From: Clostridia bacterium
GTDB taxonomy: Bacteria; Bacillota; Clostridia; Oscillospirales; Acutalibacteraceae
Direction of reading: 5' to 3'
Length of the DNA stretch: 55,217 nucleotides
Assembly: GCA_017430145.1 (NCBI GenBank)
Contig: JAFRNP010000147.1
Span: forward strand, 1-55,217
In this document: positions 35,201-44,044 of the stretch, in pieces
Layout of the letters: each line of letters starts with the position of its first letter
How positions within the stretch are numbered: the stretch's first letter is position 1
Notes under the pieces: model-generated
What the model was told of the DNA's origin: nothing
What the model saw: only the letters and a program-made list of their open reading frames with translations
Database searches by the model: none
Position numbers and translations under genes: made by a program

Positions 35201-36232
35201 TCAAGCCGGCAGCTTTGAAAGCAGGTATCCGCTGAATTTCTTTTCGACCAGATACCACGAAACCCACGAGATCCCCCACGTTGCAGCCGTGACCGCCGCC
35301 GCAAGCAGCAAATTACGCAGGCTGAAGCTGTTGATCCCGAGCAGCCGCGCGCTAAGCGTGACGGTGTAATAATGGATCAGATAATAGGAAAAACTGATAT
35401 TGCCGGGTATGACCAGCACACGCGGCGTGCCTCTGCCGCAGGCGGACCAGAAAAGCCCCGCGCATAATACGGCAAAAAACATGAACAGGTCGTACCACAC
35501 GGAGGTCTCCGTAATAAATACCGGGACCGCGAACAGCGCGGCCGCGGCAGCGCCCGCGATCGGCAGGGCGCCGGTTTTCAGAACGATCACGCGCCGCTGC
35601 AGCAGATCAAAGATCCCGTAGCAGGCAAGCCCCGCGATAAAGGCAGCCCAGGCGTATCGGTTCGCGGTATAGAAATGGACGACCGGTTCCTTTGTGGGGA
35701 AAAAGACCCCGACCAGCGCAGCCGCGGCGGCAAAGCCCGCCGCAATATACCCGCGGCGCTTATGGCTGATATGCATGGCGACCATAAAGAACAGATAAAA
35801 CAGCATCTCATACTGCAGCGTATGGCCCAGACCGACCAGCGGCCGGATCGCCTCACTTGCCCTGGCCGTGGCCCGTCGGTAGGGAATGAACAGCAGGGAT
35901 TTTATCAGCTGTTCCGCCGTCGGCCGGTAACCGATCAGAGAAGGGAACATAAGCCCCGCCGCAAAGGTCAGTACGGTCAGCCCCCAGTACAGGGGCAGCA
36001 CGCGTATCAGCCTGCGGGTAAGGAAAAACTTCTTTTTTTTCGGGTCATCCGTCGACAGCATCACAACAAAACCGCTGACCATATAGAAGAGATAAACGGC
36101 GTGTGAGAAATCGAACGGCAGGCTCCCCTGGATCCCGCTGAAATGATAGACCGTAATACACATCGCTCCGAAAAACCGGAGCGCCTGCAGCGAATCTATG
36201 CGGGCGGGCAGACGGAATCGTTTCGTTTCCAT
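35201..36232 (-). CDS. Acyltransferase 3 family membrane protein (343 aa)
   Basis: The second acyltransferase 3 family protein of the locus: SLQALRFFGAMCITVYHFSGIQG with the conserved His (H30) after the first hydrophobic segment, YMVSGFVVML, then RRLIRVLPLYWGLT, and about ten transmembrane helices. Likely O-acylates a capsule sugar. It starts at the stop of the upstream GT4 gene (TAATG, 1-bp overlap). Having two such enzymes plus a hexapeptide acetyltransferase suggests a heavily decorated glycan. Confidence 0.9.
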   Translation of the reverse strand: METKRFRLPARIDSLQALRFFGAMCITVYHFSGIQGSLPFDFSHAVYLFYMVSGFVVMLSTDDPKKKKFFLTRRLIRVLPLYWGLTVLTFAAGLMFPSLIGYRPTAEQLIKSLLFIPYRRATARASEAIRPLVGLGHTLQYEMLFYLFFMVAMHISHKRRGYIAAGFAAAAALVGVFFPTKEPVVHFYTANRYAWAAFIAGLACYGIFDLLQRRVIVLKTGALPIAGAAAAALFAVPVFITETSVWYDLFMFFAVLCAGLFWSACGRGTPRVLVIPGNISFSYYLIHYYTVTLSARLLGINSFSLRNLLLAAAVTAATWGISWVSWYLVEKKFSGYLLSKLPA

Positions 36233-37488
36233 TACTTTGCTTTCAGGATATCAAGGTACACGCCGTAAAGCGTCCTTGCGTTTTCATCCGCGTCATGGGT
36301 CTCCTGCGCCCTTCGGCGGGCGTTCTGCGACAGGTGCGTCGCCAGCGCGTCGCTGTCAAAAATACGTTTGACGCACCAGGCAAGCAGCGCCGGATCGTCG
36401 CTGCGGTAAAACAGCGCCTCTTTCCCGTCCGTCGCCATATCGGGGGCGCCGCCCACATACGCGGAGATGCAGGGCGTGCCCACCAGCATCGCTTCCCCGA
36501 GGGTATTCGGGCTGTTTTCGGCAACCGAAGTCAGGACGTAGGCGTTGACCTTTGACAGCCGCCGCGCCACTTCCGCCGCAGACAAGGTCCCTGTGAATTC
36601 GATATGCCCGCCGACGCCGAGGGCGCCGATGCGTTTTTTGAGATACATGCCGTACCCCTTTTTCAGGATGGAACTGGGCTCGTCAAAGGGTTTGTGCCCC
36701 GCGACGTACACCTTGATATCCGGATATTCCCGGATAAGCTCCGGCAGCGCCTCCACCAGAAAATGGAACCCCTTGAGCGCGTAGTAGCTGTTGCCGACAT
36801 ACAGCGTATGCCGCTCCATCGTCCCTATATCCCACTGCGTCTCATAAAACGGTGCGCGCAGCACCCTTGCGCAGCTGTAATACTTTGCCTTCGGGTTGAC
36901 GGCGTAGGTGTGCGCCCGGTCCCAGGTGGTTCTGCCGAGGAAATACTCCGCCTGCCCGAGCAGCGCCCGTTCGGGCTTCATGCGCGGCGCGTACCAACGG
37001 GTCTTGCGCAGGTGGAGCGTCAGGGCGGAGAACACCGAAACGGGATCCGGCGAAAGCAGCATGTCGTCGATCGGCAGCAGCCCGCACTGGTACCCGTACT
37101 GTCCGTTCAGGATCCCCTGCATAGAAGCCACCGTGGGGATCCGGCGCGCTTTTGCCGCCAGCAGCATGGCGCTTGCATGCAAAAACTCCGTGCCTTCGAT
37201 ATGGATGATATCCGGCGCATGATCCCGGATGATCCTGTCGCAGACCAGCGTCAGGGTCCTGAGATCCGCCCCCCGCCGGTACGGGATGGCGCAGTAGGTC
37301 ACGCCCCCGCACTCTATACGGAAATCCCGTCCCGTATCGGATTTGCAGGCAATGACCAGCCGCACGCCCTCAATGGTTTTCAGGCGCGCCGCCATTGCTT
37401 CCACCCAGCCGCCCAACACGTCGCTTTTGATTGAAAGCGCCGCGGCAGCGTCGCGCGGGATCAGGTTAACCGTCCAAAGAATCGTCAT
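36232..37488 (-). CDS. Family 4 glycosyltransferase (418 aa)
   Basis: GT-B retaining enzyme: an N-terminal domain with VVAGWVEAMAARL-like start (GGWVEAMAARLKTI), DIIHIEGTEFLHASAMLLAAK, and a C-terminal domain with LYVGNSYYALKGFHFLVEALPEL and TSVAENSPNTLGEAMLVGTPCISAYVGG giving the E-x7-E motif. Length is normal. It overlaps the preceding polymerase-like gene by 23 bp and the following acyltransferase by 1 bp. Specificity unknown. Confidence 0.9.
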   Translation of the reverse strand: MTILWTVNLIPRDAAAALSIKSDVLGGWVEAMAARLKTIEGVRLVIACKSDTGRDFRIECGGVTYCAIPYRRGADLRTLTLVCDRIIRDHAPDIIHIEGTEFLHASAMLLAAKARRIPTVASMQGILNGQYGYQCGLLPIDDMLLSPDPVSVFSALTLHLRKTRWYAPRMKPERALLGQAEYFLGRTTWDRAHTYAVNPKAKYYSCARVLRAPFYETQWDIGTMERHTLYVGNSYYALKGFHFLVEALPELIREYPDIKVYVAGHKPFDEPSSILKKGYGMYLKKRIGALGVGGHIEFTGTLSAAEVARRLSKVNAYVLTSVAENSPNTLGEAMLVGTPCISAYVGGAPDMATDGKEALFYRSDDPALLAWCVKRIFDSDALATHLSQNARRRAQETHDADENARTLYGVYLDILKAK

Positions 37489-38707
37489 TGTCTTCCTCCG
37501 TCCATCTTATAATATCGGTATACATCACCGGGCAAAGGATCAGAAGCGGAAAATACACCTGGAACACAAAGGGGTCGAACAACGATACCAGTGCGATCAC
37601 CAGCGTATGGGCGTTGGCAGTCGCAAGGACCGTTCTGGAAGAACTCCGCTTTCTGAAATCATGGGGCGCATAAAAAATCATGAACAGGGTGGGCACGCCG
37701 CCCCAGACCCCGTATTTTGCAAACGTATCGAGGATCTCGGAGTGCCCGCCGTAATTCGCGTCAAAAAGCCAACCGCCGATAATGGGGTACTGCAGACAGG
37801 TCTGCAGGCTGTAACCGTATCGGGTGATACGCGTTGCGAAGGAATCCGCCGTTTCGCCCTCTGCAGTACTCAGAAGATCCTCGATCTTACGCACGACCTT
37901 GGTCCCGTCAAAGATCTGAAGGATAAAGTTGCGGAAGTCCTCCACATACACCAGCATCAGGACCCCGACAACGATCAGGACAACGGATAAGACAAAGGCA
38001 GGAAGGATGCTGCGCCTGCGGTAAAACAGCAGGATGATCAGCGACACGGCTGAGGAGATGATCGCAATGGAATAGCCCGCATTCAGAAGGACCCACCAGA
38101 AGGTAACGATCCACAGTATGCCGAGCACAAAAAACAACTTGTGCTGTTCAAAGGATTTCAGCGTCCATGCATAGACCACGGGCGAGATACAGACCTGAAG
38201 ATAGATATGCCCATAACCGCCGACACCCTGCCGCAGAAAATCGTAAAGTTCCTCCGAATCCCGCACCAGACGCCGGGCGATCGTCGCGTCCGCCGACAGC
38301 GTGGAAGCCGTACGGTAGTTGAAAAAAATCAGAAGGATCAGCGTTACAGGCACAATGACCTGATAATTCTGCCAGTTGTCCGAACTGTAGATATTGATAA
38401 AAAAGGCAAGGACCATCATATAGGTGGCGATCTCGCCGAGCACGCTGCCGGCGCCCTTTTTCAGATACGTGACGATTATGATCGCCGCCATGAACAGCGC
38501 GCACCAGATCTGCATCTTTGTAAATTCAAACCGGCGGAAAAACTCGATCAGAAACCACACCGCGGCCAGCCCCAGCGCGATCAGACGGAAGAGCATCGAG
38601 ATCTGAAGGGGCGGCGACACAGACCATGCCATCAGATACAGAACGGACACCATCTGCAGCACGGTCTGGACGGATTTATTGATCGGTACGGTCATTCTTT
38701 TCTGCAT
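37466..38707 (-). CDS. Polymerase/O-antigen-ligase-like membrane protein (413 aa)
   Basis: A polytopic membrane protein with about ten hydrophobic segments and a large loop between two late helices (about residues 275-340), the layout of Wzy polymerases and O-antigen ligases. The loop contains ATRITRYGYSLQTCLQYPIIGGWLFDANYGGHSEILDTFAKYGVWGG, whose H-S-E/N-x-x-L-D pattern is a common feature of this superfamily. As the only such protein in the locus it is the best candidate for the repeat-unit polymerase. Sequence conservation in the family is low, so the call rests on topology and context. RBS AAAGGA precedes the ATG. Confidence 0.78.
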   Translation of the reverse strand: MQKRMTVPINKSVQTVLQMVSVLYLMAWSVSPPLQISMLFRLIALGLAAVWFLIEFFRRFEFTKMQIWCALFMAAIIIVTYLKKGAGSVLGEIATYMMVLAFFINIYSSDNWQNYQVIVPVTLILLIFFNYRTASTLSADATIARRLVRDSEELYDFLRQGVGGYGHIYLQVCISPVVYAWTLKSFEQHKLFFVLGILWIVTFWWVLLNAGYSIAIISSAVSLIILLFYRRRSILPAFVLSVVLIVVGVLMLVYVEDFRNFILQIFDGTKVVRKIEDLLSTAEGETADSFATRITRYGYSLQTCLQYPIIGGWLFDANYGGHSEILDTFAKYGVWGGVPTLFMIFYAPHDFRKRSSSRTVLATANAHTLVIALVSLFDPFVFQVYFPLLILCPVMYTDIIRWTEEDNDDSLDG

Positions 38708-39825
38708 GGGATCCTTTCAAGCCACCGGCGGCAGCCGTCGGTGTAGCGTGCGTAATCAAACGTATCCCTGAGGGTACGGGGGCGGGACGGCCGGGCAAGA
38801 ACGTCCAGCATGGCGCATACGATCCCGTCGACGGTGATCTCCGGGACAATAAGGCACCGTTCATCCGCATATCGTTCTATGTCGCTGACGGCGGTCGTGA
38901 TCACAGGCACGCCGCAGGTACACGCTTCAACAAATTTCGTGGGGAAGCCCGCCGTGTTCCGACGGTTCGGCTCCCGCAAAAAAACAAAACAGCCGCAGCC
39001 GAGAATTTCCCGTACCGTCTCATCATGCCCGAGCCTGCCGGTAAATTCCACACCCGCAGGCACGCTTCCTTCGGCGTCCGGACTGCCTGCGGCATAAGCC
39101 CCGGCAGTCATCCCGATGATTCGCAGGACTGCTTTCCCGGCAGGCAGACGGGCAAACGCCTGCAGCAGCAGGTCCAGCCGATCCTTATCGGAAGGTTCGC
39201 CCGCGTAACAGAAGGTAAACGTATCGTTAAGCCGCGGCGTCTGCCGCCAGACGGCGGCGGCGGTATCCACCAGCGGCGGAAGAAGCAGCAGCGGCGTACG
39301 GCCTTCGTACCGTTTCTGCATCGTCGTACTGACGGCGATCAGGCCGTCGCAGCTTTCGGGAAGCCGGTTTTCGATCAGGCGGCTGTCCAGGGCCTTGACC
39401 GCCCGTTTCAGGGCGTTTCCCTCCGTATAGCCGTTCCATTCGGTACAGTCGTACAGCACACGGATCCCGCGTTTATGGAACGCGCGCCGCGCGGCAAGCA
39501 GCGTCGCATACTGCGTATTGTAAAGGAGGACGGCGACGGTATCCGGATACCGATCTGCCAGACGGCAAAGGCTGCCGACGTCAAAGATCTGCTTTACCCA
39601 CTGTCGGGTGGTCGCCGGGTACGCCTGCTCGTACATATCGAACCCGAAACCGTATTCCCGTCTGACGGTCCCGGAAAAGCCGCCTTCTTTACGGCTGACG
39701 CCGAGAAAGACCGTCTCGAACCCGAGGCGGCGGAACAGCTTTCCGTTGTTGACGACCCGGTGCGCGGCGGCGTTAAGGTCGGGCAGCTCAAAATTGCCCA
39801 TACAAATGATCGTACCGCCGGTCAT
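38692..39825 (-). CDS. GT4-like glycosyltransferase (377 aa)
   Basis: GT-B-fold glycosyltransferase. The C-terminal half has FTFCYAGEPSDKDRLDLLLQAFARL, VEFTGRLGHDETVREILGCGCFVFLREP and TAGFPTKFVEACTCGVPVITT, matching the UDP-sugar-binding half of the family though with a divergent E-x7-E region. The frame opens at 39846, but the ATG at 39825 (MTGGTIICMGN) has CAGGAGG 10 nt upstream and forms TAATG with the epimerase stop. It overlaps the polymerase-like gene by 16 bp. Confidence 0.85.
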   Translation of the reverse strand: MTGGTIICMGNFELPDLNAAAHRVVNNGKLFRRLGFETVFLGVSRKEGGFSGTVRREYGFGFDMYEQAYPATTRQWVKQIFDVGSLCRLADRYPDTVAVLLYNTQYATLLAARRAFHKRGIRVLYDCTEWNGYTEGNALKRAVKALDSRLIENRLPESCDGLIAVSTTMQKRYEGRTPLLLLPPLVDTAAAVWRQTPRLNDTFTFCYAGEPSDKDRLDLLLQAFARLPAGKAVLRIIGMTAGAYAAGSPDAEGSVPAGVEFTGRLGHDETVREILGCGCFVFLREPNRRNTAGFPTKFVEACTCGVPVITTAVSDIERYADERCLIVPEITVDGIVCAMLDVLARPSRPRTLRDTFDYARYTDGCRRWLERIPCRKE

Positions 39826-40799
39826 TACAGATGCCTCCTGTACCATTCGATCGCGGCGTTTATCCCGCGTTCAAAGGACCAGTCCGGCTGATAGCCGAGC
39901 AGCGCACGCGCCTTTTCGATATTCGCGTTGGAGTGTTTGATGTCGCCTGCGCGGTCCGGCCCGAAAACGGGCTGGATATCCACGCCGAGCGCTTTTGTAA
40001 GCCCGTAATAGATATCGATCAGGTATTCTCTGCCGCCGTAAGCGATATTGAACGCCTGCCCCGCCGCGGACGACGGCGCGGCGCACGCCTTCAGGTTTGC
40101 CTCCACCACGTTTTCCACATAGGTGAAATCCCGGCTCTGTCTGCCGTCCCCGTGGATCGTGGGACGCTCGCCTGCAAGCAGCTGCCGGATGAATTTCGGG
40201 ATCACGGCCGCGTACGCCCCGTCCGGATCCTGCCGCGGCCCGAACACGTTAAAATACCGCAGGCCGTAGGTATCGAGCCCGTAATGCAGCGTATACTGCT
40301 TCGCCCATTCCTCGTCGCAGCGCTTTGTAAGGGCGTAAGGAGAAAGCAGATTGCCCTCTCTTCCCTCCGTTTTCGGCAGGTTCGGCTCGTCGCCGTACAC
40401 CGAGGAGCTGGATGCGTACACAAACTTTTTTACGCCGCATCTTCTTGCGGCCTCCAGCATATTCAGCGTGCCGGAAATATTGTTGGCGCAGTAAAACAGC
40501 GGCATTTCGATGCTGCGGGGCACCGAGCCCCACGCCGCCTGATGGAGCACGTAATCCACGCCCCGGCAGGCTTCGAGGCACACGTCGGGATCCTTGACGT
40601 CGCCTTTGATAAACGTATAGGCGGGATCGTCAGCGAACAGCTGCGTGTTTTCCGCTTTTCCCGTTGAAAGATCGTCCAGGCAACGGACGGTATAGCCCAT
40701 GCGCAGCAGCGCCTCACAAAGGTTGGAGCCGATGAAGCCGGCGCCGCCGGTGACGAGAAAGACCGCGTTTTCCGGGAAAACGACTTCGGTATACCCCAT
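39825..40799 (-). CDS. WbpP/TviC-type UDP-GlcNAc(A) 4-epimerase (324 aa)
   Basis: Extended SDR with NAD motif TGGAGFIG (residues 17-24), the catalytic SSSSVYG...YALTK pair and the diagnostic AAWGSVPRSIEMP block followed by LRYFNVFGPRQDPDGAYAAVIPKFI. These blocks match the WbpP/TviC branch, which epimerises N-acetylated UDP-hexoses or UDP-GlcNAcA, rather than GalE. Together with the next gene upstream, the dehydrogenase at 40802-42118, it should supply UDP-GalNAcA (or UDP-GalNAc). The two genes are 2 bp apart. Cytoplasmic. Confidence 0.88.
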   Translation of the reverse strand: MGYTEVVFPENAVFLVTGGAGFIGSNLCEALLRMGYTVRCLDDLSTGKAENTQLFADDPAYTFIKGDVKDPDVCLEACRGVDYVLHQAAWGSVPRSIEMPLFYCANNISGTLNMLEAARRCGVKKFVYASSSSVYGDEPNLPKTEGREGNLLSPYALTKRCDEEWAKQYTLHYGLDTYGLRYFNVFGPRQDPDGAYAAVIPKFIRQLLAGERPTIHGDGRQSRDFTYVENVVEANLKACAAPSSAAGQAFNIAYGGREYLIDIYYGLTKALGVDIQPVFGPDRAGDIKHSNANIEKARALLGYQPDWSFERGINAAIEWYRRHL

Positions 40800-40801
40800 G
40801 C

Positions 40802-42118
40802 TTACAGCCTCCAGTACAGATATCCCCGGGCTTCGTATTCGCTGCGGGAGAAAAGGCCCTTCACGTCAAGCAGGACCTTTTTGCCGCCGCCGAAAAAGGC
40901 GTCCACGTCTTCGGGGGACAGCGCTTTGAAACAGTCGTGGGCAACGCTGAGGATAACGGCGTCCATATCGCGGATCTCCCCGGGCTGAGCAAAGGTGATC
41001 CCGTACAGCCGTTTTGCTTCCTCTTTGTCCGCCGCCGGGTCGCAGATCAGGGGCGTAACGCCGTACTCGCCCAGCTCTTTCACGATATCGATGACCTTGG
41101 TATTGCGGGTATCGGGACAGTTTTCTTTGAACGTAAAGCCCAGGATCGCAACGCGTGCGTCCCTTACGGGCTTGTGGGCGGCGATCAGGCTTTTGACCGC
41201 ATTTTCCGCCACGTATCTGCCCATGTCGTCGTTGATGCGCCGTCCGGCAAGGATGACCTCACTGTGGTAGCCCATGCGCTCCGCCTTATATGTCAGGTAA
41301 TAGGGGTCCACGCCGATACAGTGCCCGCCGACCAGGCCGGGGGTAAAAGGCAGAAAGTTCCATTTTGTTCCGGCGGCCTCCAGCACGGCCTTCGTATCGA
41401 TGCCCATACGGTTGAAAATGATCGAAAGCTCGTTCATAAAGGCGATGTTGATATCCCGCTGGCTGTTTTCGATCACCTTTGCGGCCTCCGCCACCCGGAT
41501 GCTTTCGGCACGGTACACACCGGCCTTAGCCACCAGCGAATACACGTCGGCAACGGCGTCCAGGGTCTCGGCGTCCATACCGGAAACGACCTTGACGATG
41601 GTCTCGAGCCTGTGTACGCGGTCGCCCGGGTTGATCCGCTCCGGCGAATACCCGATCTTGAAATCGGCGCCGCACACAAGCCCCGATTCCCGCTCGAGGA
41701 TCGGCTTGCAGACCTCTTCCGTGACGCCGGGATAGACCGTGGATTCAAAAACCACCACGCTGCCGGGCGTCAGGTTCCGGCCGAGGGTACGCGACGCGCT
41801 CTCCAGCGGGGAAAGATCCGGCGTATGGTCGCCGTTGACGGGCGTTGGCACCGCGACGATGTGAAACAGCGCCTCCCGCAGACGCGCCGGGTCCGCCGTA
41901 AAGACTGCCGACGTATTCCTGACCGCGGCATCCCCGACTTCCCCCGTCGGGTCGGCGCCGCCGAGATACGTTCCGATCTTTTTTTCGTTGCAGTCAAAAC
42001 CGATCACCTTTACGTGCCGTGCAAAGGCGACGGCAATGGGCATGCCCACGTAGCCGAGCCCGATCACGGAGAGCGCCGCCCTGCCTTCCGTCAGCGCCTG
42101 ACAGATTCCGGATGCCAT
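40802..42118 (-). CDS. tviB: TviB/WbpO-type UDP-N-acetylhexosamine 6-dehydrogenase (438 aa)
   Basis: Nucleotide-sugar dehydrogenase of the UDP-glucose/GDP-mannose family: NAD motif GLGYVGMP near residue 20, VAVPTPVNGDHTPDL, ESTVYPGVTEEVC, GYSPERINPGD, and the catalytic-cysteine block GGHCIGVDPYYLTYKAE near residue 266. The block and the length match the Vi-antigen TviB/WbpO branch that oxidises UDP-GlcNAc (or UDP-GalNAc) to the uronic acid. Both TviB-first and epimerase-first pathways exist, so the exact substrate is not fixed by sequence. It provides the acidic sugar of the polymer. Confidence 0.9.
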   Translation of the reverse strand: MASGICQALTEGRAALSVIGLGYVGMPIAVAFARHVKVIGFDCNEKKIGTYLGGADPTGEVGDAAVRNTSAVFTADPARLREALFHIVAVPTPVNGDHTPDLSPLESASRTLGRNLTPGSVVVFESTVYPGVTEEVCKPILERESGLVCGADFKIGYSPERINPGDRVHRLETIVKVVSGMDAETLDAVADVYSLVAKAGVYRAESIRVAEAAKVIENSQRDINIAFMNELSIIFNRMGIDTKAVLEAAGTKWNFLPFTPGLVGGHCIGVDPYYLTYKAERMGYHSEVILAGRRINDDMGRYVAENAVKSLIAAHKPVRDARVAILGFTFKENCPDTRNTKVIDIVKELGEYGVTPLICDPAADKEEAKRLYGITFAQPGEIRDMDAVILSVAHDCFKALSPEDVDAFFGGGKKVLLDVKGLFSRSEYEARGYLYWRL

Positions 42119-42135
42119 AGGATATCCTCGATTCC

Positions 42136-43254
42136 TCAGTATAGTTTTTTTATTTCATCGGTCAGCACACGGTTGACCGCGTAAACGTCGAATTTCTCTT
42201 TCGCAAAGATACGGGAATTGCGCCCCATTTCCGCCGTCATGTCGTCGTCGCCGCAAAAACGAAGCATCGCCGCCGTCAGGGACTCCACGTCGCGCGCCTT
42301 CACAAGCAGCCCGTTATAACCGTCCCTGACCGTCTCCCGGCAGCCGGTGGCGTCCGTCGTGATCACGGGGCGGGCGCATGACATTGCCTCCAGGATCACC
42401 CGCGGGGTCCCCTCGCGGTAATAAGAGGGGAACACAAAATACCGGATCGAGCGGAGAAAACCGGGAACGTCGTCGATCTCCCCGAGATACTCCACTTGCC
42501 CCGACGCGCACAGGCGATCGAGACGCGCCTGCGCAGGCGTATCTGCGATCCCGTCCGGCTCCCCCGCCAGACGGAGTTTTGCGTCCGGACAGGTTTCAAG
42601 GACCTTTTCAAATGCGCAAAGCAGCTCGCCGATCCCCTTTTCGGGATTCAGGCGGCCGGTATAACCGAAAATGCGCGCCTCGGGCAGCGGGTACGCCGGG
42701 TACCGGTCCGCGTTGACGCCCGAGCCGTTGACGTTGAGATACCGCGCCTCCCGCCCCAGCCGCAGAGAGGCGAACTGCCGGCGGTCGTCGAGGTTCTGGA
42801 AGACGATCCGGGAAGAATACCGCAGCGAAAAACGGATATACGGCAGAATCGCCAGCCGTTTGAGCTTGCCGGCGGCGCCTTCGGCGCCGAACAGGCTGCC
42901 GGCGCCGTTGATCACGTTCATACAGGGGATCCCGGCGCTGCGCGCGGCGTTGTTTGCCAGCGGCGCGAAACGGATCCCGTAAGAGAACAGCAGGCCGACG
43001 CCGAGCTCCCGGACCGTTCTGACGATCAGCGCCTTCGCCTTGTATTCCGCCAGCGGATCGACGCCCTTGCGGGTCAGGGGCAGCGCAATGTAGCGGATCC
43101 CCTCTTTTTTCAGCCACTTGTCGCCGAGCGCCTGAGGTTCCGGGCCGAACACGGTGATGACGTACCCGTCGCCCCGCAAGCTGTCAAACAGCTCCGGCCG
43201 GTACAGGTAAAGCCTGTGGGCGCAGGCGGACAAAATGCCGATCTGTTTAGCCAT
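42136..43254 (-). CDS. Family 4 glycosyltransferase, PglA/WbpY-like (372 aa)
   Basis: GT4 enzyme with the N-terminus characteristic of transferases acting early in repeat-unit assembly: HRLYLYRPELFDSLRGDGYVITVFGPE, followed by NNAARSAGIPCMNVINGAGSLF. The C-terminal half has FGYTGRLNPEKGIGELLCAFEKV and PSYYREGTPRVILEAMSCARPVITTDATGCRETV, the E-x7-E region. In similar loci this gene type follows the initiating sugar transferase and adds the second sugar. Here it overlaps that gene by 8 bp. Confidence 0.9.
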   Translation of the reverse strand: MAKQIGILSACAHRLYLYRPELFDSLRGDGYVITVFGPEPQALGDKWLKKEGIRYIALPLTRKGVDPLAEYKAKALIVRTVRELGVGLLFSYGIRFAPLANNAARSAGIPCMNVINGAGSLFGAEGAAGKLKRLAILPYIRFSLRYSSRIVFQNLDDRRQFASLRLGREARYLNVNGSGVNADRYPAYPLPEARIFGYTGRLNPEKGIGELLCAFEKVLETCPDAKLRLAGEPDGIADTPAQARLDRLCASGQVEYLGEIDDVPGFLRSIRYFVFPSYYREGTPRVILEAMSCARPVITTDATGCRETVRDGYNGLLVKARDVESLTAAMLRFCGDDDMTAEMGRNSRIFAKEKFDVYAVNRVLTDEIKKLY

Positions 43255-44041
43255 TGGTCACCTCCGCCGGTTCCTTGACCTGTTCCGAAGACTGTTCCTC
43301 TTCCGGTTCTTCCGGCATAAACGCCGTCGTATACAACTGTTTTGCGGGCTTATAATCCTTGCCGAATACCGTCAGGATCGTCATCAGGAAGATCTTCAGC
43401 TCATACCCCAGCCCCAATTTTCTGATGCCCAGCAGATTGTAATTCATTTTGTCGGGCAGGATCTCCGTCAGATAAAGCTTTTCGGGATCTTTATGCCCCA
43501 GCAGCAGATCGTTTTCGTTCCGGTAATAGATGCTTGCCAGGGACGTGATGCCTGCAGGCAGCAGGAACGTCGCCTTCATCTCATCCGTATAATGGTTCAC
43601 ATACTTCTGGACCTGCGGGCGCACGCCCACAAAGGTCATATCGCCCCGCAGCACGTCGATGAGCTGCCCCAGCTCGTCGATCTTATACTTGCGGATAAAC
43701 GCGCCGACGCGCGTGACCCGCGAATCGTTTTTCATGGTGAGCAGACGGCCCCTGTCCGACCCGATGTACATGGAACGGAATTTGTGGATCCTGAAATCCT
43801 GCTCATACGCCGTTTTTCGCGTCTGCCGGTACATGAACGGCCCCGGGGATTCGATGCGGATGGCGATCGCGGTCACAGCAAAAAGCGGAGACAGAAGGAC
43901 GAGCAAAGAAGCGGAAGCCGCCACGTCAAACAGACGCTTTATCACCAGATAGCGCCGCTTGCTTTGCAAAATGTCATAGTAGACCCGTACCGCGTCGTTC
44001 TGCATATCCTGCGGCAGCTGGTCCCAGTCCCTCAGTTTCAT
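43247..44041 (-). CDS. Polyprenyl-phosphate sugar-1-phosphate transferase (264 aa)
   Basis: Initiating (priming) transferase of the bacterial sugar transferase family, which loads the first sugar-1-phosphate on undecaprenyl phosphate. Visible evidence: a membrane helix (KRLFDVAASASLLVLLSPLFAVTAIAI), SPGPFMYRQTR, HKFRSMY near residue 90, and KYKIDELGQLIDVLRGDMTFVGVRPQ. The compact form, with a single hydrophobic segment and no WbaP-type N-terminal helices, fits the small monotopic class. A stretch of Glu/Pro residues ends the protein. Starts 3 bp after the ABC transporter stop. Confidence 0.93.
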   Translation of the reverse strand: MKLRDWDQLPQDMQNDAVRVYYDILQSKRRYLVIKRLFDVAASASLLVLLSPLFAVTAIAIRIESPGPFMYRQTRKTAYEQDFRIHKFRSMYIGSDRGRLLTMKNDSRVTRVGAFIRKYKIDELGQLIDVLRGDMTFVGVRPQVQKYVNHYTDEMKATFLLPAGITSLASIYYRNENDLLLGHKDPEKLYLTEILPDKMNYNLLGIRKLGLGYELKIFLMTILTVFGKDYKPAKQLYTTAFMPEEPEEEQSSEQVKEPAEVTNG

Positions 44042-44044
44042 TTC

